NCBI GenBank assembly: GCA_937921865.1
Contig: CAKZWF010000074.1
Span: 1 to 55,504, forward strand
DNA length: 55,504 nt
Direction of reading: 5' to 3'
Source of the DNA: an uncultured Pseudomonadales bacterium
Lineage (GTDB): Bacteria > Pseudomonadota > Gammaproteobacteria > Pseudomonadales > Azotimanducaceae
In this document: positions 25,666 through 34,709 of the stretch, in pieces
Layout of the letters: each line of letters begins with the position of its first letter
Position numbering within the stretch: position 1 is the first letter of the stretch
Notes under the pieces: model-generated
What the model was told of the DNA's origin: nothing
The model's input: the letters and a program-made list of their open reading frames with translations, nothing else
The model's database searches: none
Position numbers and translations under genes: made by a program

Positions 25666-27552
25666 ATGAAAGCGTTTCTCTGCGAATTGATCTTCAGCTG
25701 CGCGGTTGCTGCTCCGGGTGCGATGCCCGTTGATGAACTTACCTACCGGCAGATGTTGTACAGCTATTATCAGCAGGACTATCAGCAGGCTCTGCTGGAC
25801 GCCTCAGTGGCGCAAGCGCAGCATCGTCTTGGCGATAATTCAGTGCGCTTCGAACTCGCGAAAGGCAGTTTTGCCTTCAGCGATGGCATGTACGGCTATG
25901 CTCGAGAAACCTTCGATGCAGTTGATCCTGCAGAGTTGACCGAGCTTGATCAGATGCGTCTGGCCTTTCATCTGGCGCGGGAATATCACCGCCGCCAGGA
26001 CTGGGCTCAGCTCGGACCTCAGCTGGATAAGATAGAACTGGGTAAGTCCTGGCTGGGTCGCCGTAAATTCCACCCGGAAGTTGAATTCATGCGCTCGGAG
26101 CTGGCTATTCACAACGGCCAGTATGAGCGGGCCGAAGCCGCGCTGAATCGTCTCGAACCTGATCATCAGTTGCGTGCCTACGGATTGTTCAATCTCGGCG
26201 TCGCGATGCGCGGAGCTGGTGACCTGACTGGAGCGCAGCGAACCTTCCAGGCCCTGTCTGCGACTCCGCTGCGCGACGCGGACGATGCGCTCGGCAATGA
26301 CGAACTTATTGACCTCAAAGAGCGCGCCAAACTGGCAATGTCTTTTGTCGCTCGGGAGAGTAAGCGCACGACAGATGCGGAAGCTGTGCTGGGTGCCTTG
26401 CCGGCTGACAGTCGATATCGCGATCTGGCCATGGCTTCTTACGCCAGCCTGGCGATGGAAACCGAGGACTATGAGCTCGCTGCGCGCATATGGATGACTC
26501 TGGAGAAGCAGGATTACTGGACGTCAAGTACCGCTCAGGCACGCCTGGGTTTTCCGGTCAGTCTGGAAAAGCTGGCGTCTCAAGACATGGCTTTAGTTCA
26601 GTATCGGGCCGCAGAACGTAGCTTCGAAAATCGCCTGACAGTACTGACAGATCTGAACAGCCAGGCGGATGATCCGGTCTGGGTACGTGGTCTGCTGCTG
26701 GTGTTCTCTTCGCCTGATCGCGATGCCGAACGAATGAACCAGATTATGGACCGCTGGGAACAGCAGCTTGGCCACACCGACTGGATTGAGTGGCTGGCGA
26801 CGGAAGATACCCATGAAGTTCTGCTGGAGTGGCGCGAATTGCTCGGTATGCAGGACTGGCTCGATCAGCTGCCTGAAAAACTGTCGGCATTTGATGAAGT
26901 GGCCACCGAACAGCGTCGTCGTGCAGAGCAGGCAAGAGTGCTGCTTCATGATGAGCAGCTTCTGAACAATCGCGGCGCTCTGAGTGAGCAGATTAAAGCC
27001 CAGGCCGAAGAGCTTAGTGAGTTGCGCAGTTCAACACCGGAACGATCAGCAGCCTGGATGCGCAGGCTGGCCAATGCCGATGAACGGGAACTGATCGACC
27101 AGCTGGCGGACATGGAAGCGTTGGTTCGCAAGGGCATGAAACCAAGCGAACAACAGCGCTGGCTGGCTCGTATGGATCGCCTCAAAGGGGTGCTGTTCTG
27201 GCAGCTGGTTGAAAACAGCGCCAGCAGAATTCGACAGCTGGAGCGCGGCGTGCGCGACAACCGTCAGATCCTGGCAGATGTGGATGGGCGGATCACCGAA
27301 GTACAGAATGCAGAAGCGGAGTTTTCTGCCGGGGTGGAAACTGATTTCCTGCTCTTTACGGATCGCGCCAACAACATCAGTGCCCAGGTGAATCGTGCCC
27401 GGGAAAATCGGGAGATTGCGCTGGCGGCTGAACTCAAGCGTGGCATGCAGCGGGAAATGCGCGAAGTTCAACAGTATCTACTGGTCACCCGGATTGCGAT
27501 CGCCCGGGCAACCGATCAGCTGGCGATATCCAGCATTGAAGGTGGTGAGTGA
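25666..27552 (+). CDS. Exported TPR-like repeat protein, 628 aa
   Basis: A short signal peptide (about 1-20) leads into helical repeats through about residue 450 that carry TPR spacing (Y-Y-Q-Q-D-Y-Q-Q-A-L, Y-G-L-F-N-L-G-V-A-M-R-G-A-G). A long coiled-coil region (about 430-610) of Glu/Arg/Leu heptads follows. TPRs usually scaffold complexes. It is the first of three TPR proteins encoded in a row and its stop overlaps the next start (TGATG). The position matches TPR subunits of Agl-Glt-type operons, but I cannot assign an individual Glt name. Confidence 0.85.
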   Translation: MKAFLCELIFSCAVAAPGAMPVDELTYRQMLYSYYQQDYQQALLDASVAQAQHRLGDNSVRFELAKGSFAFSDGMYGYARETFDAVDPAELTELDQMRLAFHLAREYHRRQDWAQLGPQLDKIELGKSWLGRRKFHPEVEFMRSELAIHNGQYERAEAALNRLEPDHQLRAYGLFNLGVAMRGAGDLTGAQRTFQALSATPLRDADDALGNDELIDLKERAKLAMSFVARESKRTTDAEAVLGALPADSRYRDLAMASYASLAMETEDYELAARIWMTLEKQDYWTSSTAQARLGFPVSLEKLASQDMALVQYRAAERSFENRLTVLTDLNSQADDPVWVRGLLLVFSSPDRDAERMNQIMDRWEQQLGHTDWIEWLATEDTHEVLLEWRELLGMQDWLDQLPEKLSAFDEVATEQRRRAEQARVLLHDEQLLNNRGALSEQIKAQAEELSELRSSTPERSAAWMRRLANADERELIDQLADMEALVRKGMKPSEQQRWLARMDRLKGVLFWQLVENSASRIRQLERGVRDNRQILADVDGRITEVQNAEAEFSAGVETDFLLFTDRANNISAQVNRARENREIALAAELKRGMQREMREVQQYLLVTRIAIARATDQLAISSIEGGE

Positions 27553-30350
27553 TGATTTCGTCTACGCGTATCAGCTCACTGGTGCTGCTTTGCCTGCTGA
27601 CTGGCTGCAGTTGGATGCCTTTTGTCGGTGGTGATGACAACGAACCCCGCGGTCCCAAGATCGCTGATGTGGTTGCCGATCTGCCTGAGCTGGAATTGCC
27701 GAAAGCGGTCGCCGCCCGGCCAACCCAGGAAGAGGTACTGGCTGCCTATGAGCGTGTTTATGGCCTGATTCCGGATTCACTGGAAAACCATGCGGTCGGC
27801 AAACGTCTTGCTGATCTGAAGATGAACGTTGGTGAAGAACTCGATATCGCCGGTGACGAAGCACCTTATGCCGCGGCGGTGGATCTCTATGAATCGCTGC
27901 TGGCAAATACTGAAGGTGAAGGTAGAGATGAAATTCTCTATCAGCTCAGCCGCGCCCATGATCTTGTTGGGGAAACAGACACCAGCATCGATTATCTGAA
28001 TCGGCTGATTGCCGGCTATCCGGACAGTCAATACATCGTTGAAGCCAGATTCCGTCGCGCCGAGATTGAATTTTCCCGGGAGCGCTTCCGGGAAGCTGCA
28101 CGGGACTATCGTTTTGTTGTGCAACTTGGGGATGCTTCTCCGTACTGGCAGAACTCGCTGTACATGATGGGTTGGGCGGAATTCAAACTGGGTGATATCG
28201 ATCTCAGCCTGGCGAGCTTCTTTGCGGTGATCGATAACCTGCTGATCGATGCCAGCCGGCAGTCCCTGGAAACTGCTCAACTGACCCAGCAGGAAATTCT
28301 TGAAGATAGTCTGCGTGTGATTGTGCTGGGCCTGGGCTACCTGGACGGGGCACAGACGCTGGCTGAAGAAATGCGCCGGCTCGATCGACCGGGCTGGCAG
28401 TATCTGGTCTATCAGCAGCTGGCGGACAGCTATCTGAACGACGAGCGTTATCTGGATAGTGTGGCCACCTGGCAGACCTTCATTGAGCAGAATGGTCTGG
28501 ATCCGCGTGCCCCCGCGGCGCACATTGGCATGATCGACACGCTGGTCAGTGCCGACTTCCCGAGTGAAATCCGACCCAAAAAAGAAGAGTTTGTCACCCG
28601 CTACGGCATCAACAGCAGTTTCTGGGGTGTGCACGATGATGAAGTACGCGCCGGCTATCTGCCGACCCTGAAAGAATACCTCAGCGAACTGGCCAAGCTG
28701 GCGCATGCCGAAGCCCAGGAAAGCGACAAACGCGGAGACTATCTGCTGGCTGCGGACTGGTACGAACAGATTGTCGCGACCTTCCCGAACGATCCGTCCA
28801 TCGCCGAACACTACTTCCTGCTGGGTGAGGTATATACCGAAGCTCAGGAGCATGGCCGTGCGGTGGCCGCTTTCCAGACGGTCGTGCACGAACATCCCAA
28901 CTTTGCCCAGGCGCCCGAAGCTGGTTATGCCGCAATTCTTGCTCTGGAAGAACTGGTGATCAGTGCGCCTGATGGAGAGCTCGAACTCTGGCAGCGTCTG
29001 AAGATTGATGCCCAGATAGAATTTGCGATGTTTTTCTCTGCGGATGAACGAGCGCCGGCCGTGCAGGCTGCAGCAGCCGACAGTCTGTTTGCGCTTGGTG
29101 AATATGAAGTCGCGGTGGAACTGGCGGAAAATCTCCGCAGCACCTGGACCCAGCTGCCGGATGACATCGACAAGTCGGCGCTGTTGATTCTCGGCCATGG
29201 CTACTTCGAGCTGAATGACTTCGTCGCAGCAGAACGTGCTTATCAGTTGCTGCTGACCATTGAGCTTGAAGAGGCGGAATACGACAAGGTTGCCGAGCGT
29301 CTGCTGGCAGCAGTGTATAAACAGGGTGAAGCCAGCGAAGCAGCGGGTGACACCAATATGGCGGTTGCCCATTACCTGCGTTTACGGGATCTCGATCCGC
29401 AGGCGGAACTGGCGATTCAGGGTCAGTTCGATGCTGTTGCGGTCATTGAAGGTACCGGACAGCTTGATGAAGCAGCCGCTCTGCTGACAGATTTCCGCAG
29501 TAGCTACCCGGATCATGAGCTGGGTAGAGACCTGGATAAACGTCTTGCAGATATGTACGAGCAGACTCAGGACTTCAGCCTGGCAGCCGCTGAGTATCTG
29601 AGGATGTCGCAGTCTGCTGATGAACAGGATGTCCGCCGCCAGTCGTTGTACCGCGCAGCGGAGCTGTATCTGCAGCTGGACGAGGTGAACAATGCGATCA
29701 CCTACTTCCGCGATTACGCCAATACCTACAAAAAGCCCATGGATCTGCGCATGGAAGCCATGGATAACCTCGATCAGCTCTACACCCGGCTTGATGACGG
29801 AGACAAACGTCGTTTCTGGCTGGCGCAGAAGATCGACCTGCAGCGGGATATGGGCTCACAGGCCAGCGAACGGGCGACCTATCTGGCCGCTCAGGCACAG
29901 TACATTCTCGCTGAAGATGAACGCTTCAAGTTTGATTCAGTCCAGCTGACCCACCCGCTCAACAAGAGTCTGAAGAACAAACAGAAGTCTCTACAGCGCT
30001 CGCTGAAAGCTTTTGAGGCTGTTGCCAGCTATCAGGTGGCTGAATATGCCACCGCGGCGACCTATCAGATTGCTGATCTCTATGCCGCTTTATCCACAGC
30101 GATCATGGTCTCTGATCGACCGGCTGATCTGAACGAACTGGAACTCGAGCAGTATGAAATTCTGCTGGAAGAACAGGCTTTTCCGTTTGAAGAGCAGGCG
30201 ATCAGCCTGCACGAAATCAACATGCGTCGCAGCTGGGACGGCGTCTACGACGATTGGGTGAAGAAGAGTTTTACGGCGCTCAGCCAGTTGATGCCGGCGC
30301 GCTTCGATAAATCCGAGCTGGAGGTGGCCTATGTCGACACGATTCACTAG
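27552..30350 (+). CDS. Large TPR lipoprotein, 932 aa
   Basis: The ATG at 27552 overlaps the preceding stop; a GTG at 27549 is a less likely start. A lipoprotein signal ends L-L-T-G-C with C19 as the lipidated residue. Tandem TPRs run over most of the chain, with clear units such as A-V-D-L-Y-E-S-L-L, A-A-R-D-Y-R-F-V-V, A-A-D-W-Y-E-Q-I-V and A-I-T-Y-F-R-D-Y-A. The residue after the cysteine is Ser, so outer-membrane attachment is expected by the Lol rule. It overlaps the next gene by 20 bases. It probably forms the outer-membrane or periplasmic scaffold of the system. Confidence 0.88.
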   Translation: MISSTRISSLVLLCLLTGCSWMPFVGGDDNEPRGPKIADVVADLPELELPKAVAARPTQEEVLAAYERVYGLIPDSLENHAVGKRLADLKMNVGEELDIAGDEAPYAAAVDLYESLLANTEGEGRDEILYQLSRAHDLVGETDTSIDYLNRLIAGYPDSQYIVEARFRRAEIEFSRERFREAARDYRFVVQLGDASPYWQNSLYMMGWAEFKLGDIDLSLASFFAVIDNLLIDASRQSLETAQLTQQEILEDSLRVIVLGLGYLDGAQTLAEEMRRLDRPGWQYLVYQQLADSYLNDERYLDSVATWQTFIEQNGLDPRAPAAHIGMIDTLVSADFPSEIRPKKEEFVTRYGINSSFWGVHDDEVRAGYLPTLKEYLSELAKLAHAEAQESDKRGDYLLAADWYEQIVATFPNDPSIAEHYFLLGEVYTEAQEHGRAVAAFQTVVHEHPNFAQAPEAGYAAILALEELVISAPDGELELWQRLKIDAQIEFAMFFSADERAPAVQAAAADSLFALGEYEVAVELAENLRSTWTQLPDDIDKSALLILGHGYFELNDFVAAERAYQLLLTIELEEAEYDKVAERLLAAVYKQGEASEAAGDTNMAVAHYLRLRDLDPQAELAIQGQFDAVAVIEGTGQLDEAAALLTDFRSSYPDHELGRDLDKRLADMYEQTQDFSLAAAEYLRMSQSADEQDVRRQSLYRAAELYLQLDEVNNAITYFRDYANTYKKPMDLRMEAMDNLDQLYTRLDDGDKRRFWLAQKIDLQRDMGSQASERATYLAAQAQYILAEDERFKFDSVQLTHPLNKSLKNKQKSLQRSLKAFEAVASYQVAEYATAATYQIADLYAALSTAIMVSDRPADLNELELEQYEILLEEQAFPFEEQAISLHEINMRRSWDGVYDDWVKKSFTALSQLMPARFDKSELEVAYVDTIH

Positions 30351-30981
30351 AAACTGGTCGTTGCTGCTGCTCACTGCAAGCCTGGCTGCGTGCGGCGGCG
30401 GCTCCGGGCTGGATAAGCCTGAAGATGCAACAGGCACCGCGGGTTTGCCGCCTGTGCAAGCCCACAACAAAGAGGTTTTGCTGCCGGAAGTTCCGCCCCC
30501 GGATGTGAAGCGCGGCAATCTCAGCGCGTTTGAGCAGGCGGTAGTAGCGATGCAGGCTCAGCGTTTCCAGGACGCGGAGATTCTGTTGCTGGAAATTACC
30601 GCCGATCAGCCGGAACTCGCCGGACCCTGGATCAACCTCGGGCAGGTTTATGTGGAGCTCGGCCAGCAGGAGGAAGCCCGGATGGCTTTCCAGCAGGCTA
30701 TTCGTGCCAATCCGAGAAACTGTTACGCCTATAACGAACTCGGGGTGTTGTCCCGTCGTTATGGCGACTTTGTCAGCGCTGAAGAACATTACCGGACCTG
30801 CATAGAGCTGGTGCCGGAATTCAAGTATGCCTACCTGAACCTGGGCATTCTCTATGAACTGTATCTGGGCAAGCTCCCGGAAGCGCTCGAGTACTACCGC
30901 ACATATCAGTCTCTGCTTGATGAACCGGATCGTCGGGTTCAGGGCTGGGTCATGGATCTGGAACGGAGGCTCGGGGTATGA
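30331..30981 (+). CDS. TPR lipoprotein, 216 aa
   Basis: The lipobox S-L-A-A-C gives C21 as the lipidated residue, followed by Gly-rich C-G-G-G-S-G. TPR units occupy about residues 65-195, including W-I-N-L-G-Q-V-Y, C-Y-A-Y-N-E-L-G-V and A-Y-L-N-L-G-I-L-Y-E-L. Outer-membrane anchoring in the periplasm is expected. GltE of Myxococcus is also a TPR lipoprotein, so this could be its counterpart, an untested analogy. The gene overlaps both neighbours. Confidence 0.87.
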   Translation: MSTRFTRNWSLLLLTASLAACGGGSGLDKPEDATGTAGLPPVQAHNKEVLLPEVPPPDVKRGNLSAFEQAVVAMQAQRFQDAEILLLEITADQPELAGPWINLGQVYVELGQQEEARMAFQQAIRANPRNCYAYNELGVLSRRYGDFVSAEEHYRTCIELVPEFKYAYLNLGILYELYLGKLPEALEYYRTYQSLLDEPDRRVQGWVMDLERRLGV

Positions 30982-31292
30982 CTCGGGCTCGACACATCGC
31001 CAGAGTCCTGACCGCGAGCTTGCTGCTGTTGCCAGTTCTGGCATCAGCTCAGGAGGTGATGCCCAAGGGTGTCATTCAACTTGATGAAACCGTGATCTCT
31101 GGCAACCAAGAGCTGCCGAAAGTTCTGTATATCTTGCCCTGGCGTGAGCCGGGTGGGTTGCCGGATATCGAGCTTAAAGCCCAATTCACAGAGATGGACG
31201 TGTTTCGGCGCCTGTACCCGCCGGCTTACCGGCGCGAACTTTCATATTTTAGAACGTTGGATGGAACGGACTCGAAAGAGTTAAAGGAGTAA
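30978..31292 (+). CDS. Small secreted protein of the TolQ/TolR/AgmX operon
   Basis: The 104-residue protein has a signal peptide (about 1-25, ending A-S-A-Q). The mature part contains E-L-P-K-V-L-Y-I-L-P-W-R and a C-terminal Tyr/Arg-rich helix (F-R-R-L-Y-P-P-A-Y-R-R-E-L). I know no function for it. It overlaps the TPR lipoprotein gene by four bases and stands three bases before the TolQ-like gene, so it is embedded in the operon. A small periplasmic adaptor is possible. Confidence 0.78.
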   Translation: MTRARHIARVLTASLLLLPVLASAQEVMPKGVIQLDETVISGNQELPKVLYILPWREPGGLPDIELKAQFTEMDVFRRLYPPAYRRELSYFRTLDGTDSKELKE

Positions 31293-31295
31293 ACG

Positions 31296-31976
31296 ATGGA
31301 CATGTATACGACCGTGGTAGGTTTCTTCCAGGAAGGTGGTCCCTTTATGTATCCCATAGCCATAGTGCTTGGGATCGGCTTGGCGATCGCGCTGGAACGT
31401 TATTTTTACCTGATGAATCAGACCCGGGTGAACCGGCGTGATTTTAATCAGATCCTGCCGCTGCTGAAGCAGAAGCGACAGCGTGAGCTGGCAGACCTGA
31501 CCAAAAAGTCGACCTCGGCGATGGCCCGCATCATTGCTGATGGTATGAATCGCCGGGGTTCTTCCCGCCGTCGTTCTGATATCGAATATGCGATGGAAGA
31601 AGGACTGCTGGAAATTCTGCCGAATATTGAGCGTCGTACACCGTATCTGGCGACTTTTGCCAACATCGCTACGCTGCTTGGCCTGCTCGGTACGATTATC
31701 GGCTTGATTGCTGCGTTCACAGCGGTGGCTAATGCGGATCCGGCTGAGAAAGCAACGCTGTTGTCACAGAGTATTTCGATTGCGATGAACACCACTGCAT
31801 TCGGTCTGATGGTGGCGATACCGCTGCTGCTGGTGCATTCGATACTGCAGAGCAAGACCAGCGCGATTGTCGAAAGTCTGGAAATTGCGGTCGTGAAATT
31901 TCTGAACCTGATGGATGGTGAAGAACGCGCTGCGGCACCCGCACAGGCGGCCAAAGCATCGCCTGTAAAAGCCTGA
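31296..31976 (+). CDS. MotA/TolQ/ExbB proton-channel protein (AglR-like)
   Basis: The 226-residue protein has the three-helix plan of ExbB/TolQ: helix 1 at about 15-40 (F-M-Y-P-I-A-I-V-L-G-I-G-L-A-I-A-L-E-R), a cytoplasmic loop rich in Arg/Lys, helix 2 at about 118-145 (L-G-L-L-G-T-I-I-G-L), and helix 3 at about 160-188 (M-N-T-T-A-F-G-L-M-V-A-I-P). The L-G-T-I-x-G and N-T-T-A-x-G-L motifs line the proton path in ExbB. It should form the stator with the two ExbD/TolR-like proteins encoded next, powering the TonB-like protein at the end of the operon. Confidence 0.95.
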   Translation: MDMYTTVVGFFQEGGPFMYPIAIVLGIGLAIALERYFYLMNQTRVNRRDFNQILPLLKQKRQRELADLTKKSTSAMARIIADGMNRRGSSRRRSDIEYAMEEGLLEILPNIERRTPYLATFANIATLLGLLGTIIGLIAAFTAVANADPAEKATLLSQSISIAMNTTAFGLMVAIPLLLVHSILQSKTSAIVESLEIAVVKFLNLMDGEERAAAPAQAAKASPVKA

Positions 31977-32031
31977 TTCGCATCACATATTCGCAGCAAG
32001 TAATTAAAGAATAGGCCAGGAGCACCCCAGC

Positions 32032-32580
32032 ATGGATCGCGTCAGGCGCAGGAAACACAACCATCAGGAAGCAGCGGATCTCGACGTCACGCCGTTCATG
32101 AATCTCATGATCGTGCTGGTGCCGGTACTGCTGCTGTCGATGGTGTTTACTCATACCACGGTCATTGACCTCAACTTTCCGACCGGTGAAGGCTCAGACG
32201 CAGCGTTTGACCCGGAAGCCGTACATCTGGAAGTTGTCGTTCGCGACGATACCCTGCAGGTTGCTGATGGCAGAGGCGGTGTAATCAAGAAACTGCCGAT
32301 GATAGACGGCCAGCATGACTTTGCTGCGCTGTCACTGGTGATGCAGGAGCTCAAGCGCCGCATGCCTGAGAAACAGGACATCACAGTGCTGCTGGAGCAG
32401 GACACTGACTACCAGACCCTGGTCACCATCATGGACACAGTCCGGTCTTATCCGACGGTGCAGAATCTTGCCGTGGTGCAGGCTGAACTGTTTCCGGTGA
32501 TTTCCCTTGGTGATTCACCCACCAGCGCGGCTGTCGCGCAGGGTGCGTCTGCGTCAGGAGCGAAGGGAGGGCAATCATGA
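32032..32580 (+). CDS. ExbD/TolR-family protein 1, membrane Asp replaced by Asn
   Basis: The 182-residue protein has a basic N-terminal tail, one membrane helix (about 19-42, L-D-V-T-P-F-M-N-L-M-I-V-L) and a periplasmic domain. In ExbD and TolR the helix motif is T-P-x-x-D, with the Asp carrying protons. Here N24 occupies that place. The change is local and the rest of the motif is intact, so this subunit is likely structural. A 55-base gap separates it from the TolQ-like gene. It overlaps the next gene by four bases. Its pair, the second ExbD, keeps the Asp. Confidence 0.9.
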   Translation: MDRVRRRKHNHQEAADLDVTPFMNLMIVLVPVLLLSMVFTHTTVIDLNFPTGEGSDAAFDPEAVHLEVVVRDDTLQVADGRGGVIKKLPMIDGQHDFAALSLVMQELKRRMPEKQDITVLLEQDTDYQTLVTIMDTVRSYPTVQNLAVVQAELFPVISLGDSPTSAAVAQGASASGAKGGQS

Positions 32581-33140
32581 GCAAGATTCGCCACGACCAG
32601 CGCCGCGGCGCTCAGAAGAAACACGGCAAAACCGCGTCTCTGAATCTGGTCTCGCTGATGGATATCTTCACCATTCTGGTTTTCTTTCTGATGGTGAATT
32701 CTTCGGAAGTCGAAGTCCTGCAGACCAGCTCGAAAATCAAACTGCCGGATTCGACCTCCGAGAAACAGCCGAACAACCGCATCGTAATTTCTGTGAGTCA
32801 GGATGACCTGGTGGTTCAGGGTCGGCCTGTTGCTACAGTCAGTGAAGCCAGCGATCCGGCGGTGAGTGTGATTCCTGGATTGGCTGAAGAACTCAACTAT
32901 CAGGCCAGCCGCAAAGGGGTAATCCCTGAAGGTGGTCTTGAAGTCACCATCATGGGTGATCATGAACTGCCTTACTGGCTGTTGAAGAAAGTCATGTTGA
33001 CCTGTCAGCAGACTGACTTCGCCAAGATCTCTCTTGCCGTCAACCGTCTCAGCGCTGCAGACGATGAGCTGCTGGAAGCAGAAGGCCTGCCGGATACTGC
33101 CAGTGTTAGCCCGCCGGTGGCCGCTGGAGGCGCGTCATGA
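32577..33140 (+). CDS. ExbD/TolR-family protein 2, membrane Asp retained
   Basis: The 187-residue protein has a basic tail, then N-L-V-S-L-M-D-I-F-T-I-L with D29 at the ExbD/TolR proton-carrier position, one membrane helix (about 24-42), and a periplasmic domain. It is a second ExbD-type subunit next to a single TolQ-type channel, the same gene count as AglR, AglQ and AglS in Myxococcus. It overlaps its neighbours on both sides by four bases (ATGA), consistent with strict co-production. Confidence 0.92.
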   Translation: MSKIRHDQRRGAQKKHGKTASLNLVSLMDIFTILVFFLMVNSSEVEVLQTSSKIKLPDSTSEKQPNNRIVISVSQDDLVVQGRPVATVSEASDPAVSVIPGLAEELNYQASRKGVIPEGGLEVTIMGDHELPYWLLKKVMLTCQQTDFAKISLAVNRLSAADDELLEAEGLPDTASVSPPVAAGGAS

Positions 33141-34078
33141 GTGTGATCGCCGTAGGACCTCAATTTTCCCTGCCGTGGGACATCGATCGCGACGACATCA
33201 GGAAGTTCAACCGACTGCTGATGGTCTGCGTGCTGACCATCGCCATTGGCGGCGGTGTGATTCCGCTGTTACCGGTACCGGAAGTGGATCGGGAAGAACT
33301 GGAAGAGCTGCCGCCCCAGCTGGCGCGCATCGTGCTGGAAAAACCTGTTCCCGTGGTTCCATCACCGCCGCCAATTCCAGAGGTCAAAGAAGAAAAACCC
33401 ATTCCGGAAGAAATTCCTGAAGTGAAGCCGGAACCCAAGCCGGAAGTCACTCCGGAACCTGAGCCGACTGTCGCGGATGCGCAGGAAAAGGCATCGCTGT
33501 CCGGTCTGCTGGCTTTCAAAGATACCTTCGCGGACATGCGCGAGGCGGTTGATGTAGCTGCGTTGCAGGATACCGCTGCGATTCAGCAGGGTTCAGGTGA
33601 AGCGGCTACCATCGACCGATCTATCATGACTGCCAAACATGGCACTCGGAGCTCGGGTGTGAATGTGACCGCACTGTCTCGCGATACTGGCGGCATTGCG
33701 CTGGCAGGCCGGGAGACGACCAAGGTGGAAGCGCCCATTGCATCGACCGGTGAGGGTGGCGTTAAGAAACCGCGCGAGCTGGATCCGCGGGAGCGCAGTA
33801 TTGAAGAAGTCCGTCGAATCTTTGATTCTAACAAGGGCGCAATCTTCGCGATCTACAACCGCGCTCTGCGCCAGGATCCTACCCTGCAGGGTAAGGTGGT
33901 TCTGGAACTGGTGATCGATCCTTCGGGTCGGGTGGCGGACGTGAAGGTTGTTGCGTCGGAGATTGACGACGAATCTGTTGTAGCCAAGATCGTGAATCGC
34001 ATCCGCCTGTTCGATTTCGGCAAGCGGGATGTGGGCACGACCACAATCAGCTATCCGGTGCACTTTCTGCCGACCTGA
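33137..34078 (+). CDS. AgmX/PglI-type TonB-like protein
   Basis: The 313-residue protein has a short cytoplasmic part, one membrane helix (about 28-47), and a Pro/Glu/Lys-rich stretch (about 60-115, repeated K-P-E, V-P-x-P-P-P) that could span the periplasm like TonB. The C-terminal part from about 215 (R-S-I-E-E-V-R-R-I-F, Y-N-R-A-L-R-Q-D-P-T-L-Q-G-K-V) has the AgmX/PglI C-terminal domain pattern of gliding-motility proteins. It would couple the proton motor to outer-membrane or surface components. It is the last gene before a strong terminator. Confidence 0.9.
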   Translation: MSVIAVGPQFSLPWDIDRDDIRKFNRLLMVCVLTIAIGGGVIPLLPVPEVDREELEELPPQLARIVLEKPVPVVPSPPPIPEVKEEKPIPEEIPEVKPEPKPEVTPEPEPTVADAQEKASLSGLLAFKDTFADMREAVDVAALQDTAAIQQGSGEAATIDRSIMTAKHGTRSSGVNVTALSRDTGGIALAGRETTKVEAPIASTGEGGVKKPRELDPRERSIEEVRRIFDSNKGAIFAIYNRALRQDPTLQGKVVLELVIDPSGRVADVKVVASEIDDESVVAKIVNRIRLFDFGKRDVGTTTISYPVHFLPT

Positions 34079-34095
34079 TCGACATCCGCACCTGT

Positions 34096-34124
34096 AAAAA
34101 AAGCCCGCATGAGCGGGCTTTTTT
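34096..34124 (+). terminator. Rho-independent terminator of the TolQ/TolR/AgmX operon
   Basis: A GCCCGC stem (34103-34108), ATGA loop and GCGGGC stem (34113-34118) are followed by six T residues (34119-34124) and preceded by seven A residues. The A-run also gives a U-run on the other strand, so it can terminate in both directions. The minus-strand gene at 34149-34520 ends 24 bases away. Confidence 0.96.
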
Positions 34125-34148
34125 ATGCACGGCAGGGCAGTGGTTGGG

Positions 34149-34520
34149 TCAGGGCGTCTGCAGGTTCAGCAGATCATTGGCTGACACCCGGGAAATTCTG
34201 TCGATGGGGCACTGCAATCCGTCGGCTTTAATTTCGTCAAAGCCGGCCCAGATCGTGTTGTTGGACATGGTCACGGTAATATTCTGAGCCCAGCCAAGGC
34301 CGTGACACTGTTGTTTGAGTGTGAGCAGATAGGTGTCGGTAGCGTTAACGTTAATGACTACGCGCTGATTGTCGATGGTGGTCCAAGCGCTGATCTGCTG
34401 AGCGTCAGGAATACTGCGCACAGATTCTCCGTGACTCTCCGGCGGCAGCGCAAAGCTCGTCTGACTGGAACACAACAGCAGCAGGCTGGCGCCCAGGTAG
34501 CGGTTAAGCGGTGTTTTCAT
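34149..34520 (-). CDS. Secreted DUF6491-like protein (paralogue 3)
   Basis: The 123-residue protein has a signal peptide (about 1-25, ending S-F-A-L) and one small domain matching the pair at 1926-3154: I-S-A-W-T-T-I-D, then D-T-Y-L-L-T-L-K-Q-Q-C, N-I-T-V-T-M-S, and C-P-I-D-R-I-S-R-V. Two cysteines of the pattern remain. It is a third, more compact family member 31 kb away. The function is unknown. It shares the bidirectional terminator with the AgmX operon. Confidence 0.8.
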   Translation of the reverse strand: MKTPLNRYLGASLLLLCSSQTSFALPPESHGESVRSIPDAQQISAWTTIDNQRVVINVNATDTYLLTLKQQCHGLGWAQNITVTMSNNTIWAGFDEIKADGLQCPIDRISRVSANDLLNLQTP

Positions 34521-34665
34521 GGCTGTTTCCTGACTGTTCCTGTCTGGTTAGACAATTTACTCTGACTGAATGAATATTTCCTGAATGCTGGTGAACGGCG
34601 TGTGAAAGGTGGCGCAGGTGGGGTGAGTTATCATTTTCCCGCGACAATCCTGGGTGTGGTGCACC

Positions 34666-34709
34666 GCCGGGGCGAATGACTGCCGGGGCGAATGACTGCC
34701 GGGGCGACT
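34666..34709. repeat. Short tandem repeat upstream of the M20 hydrolase gene
   Basis: GCCGGGGCGAATGACT occurs twice head to tail (34666-34681, 34682-34697), followed by a shortened copy GCCGGGGCGACT (34698-34709) and a weaker form GCCGCTGGAGCGACTT (34711-34726). It fills the promoter/leader region 27-90 bases before the start at 34753. It may arise by slippage, and copy number could vary between strains. Confidence 0.85.
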
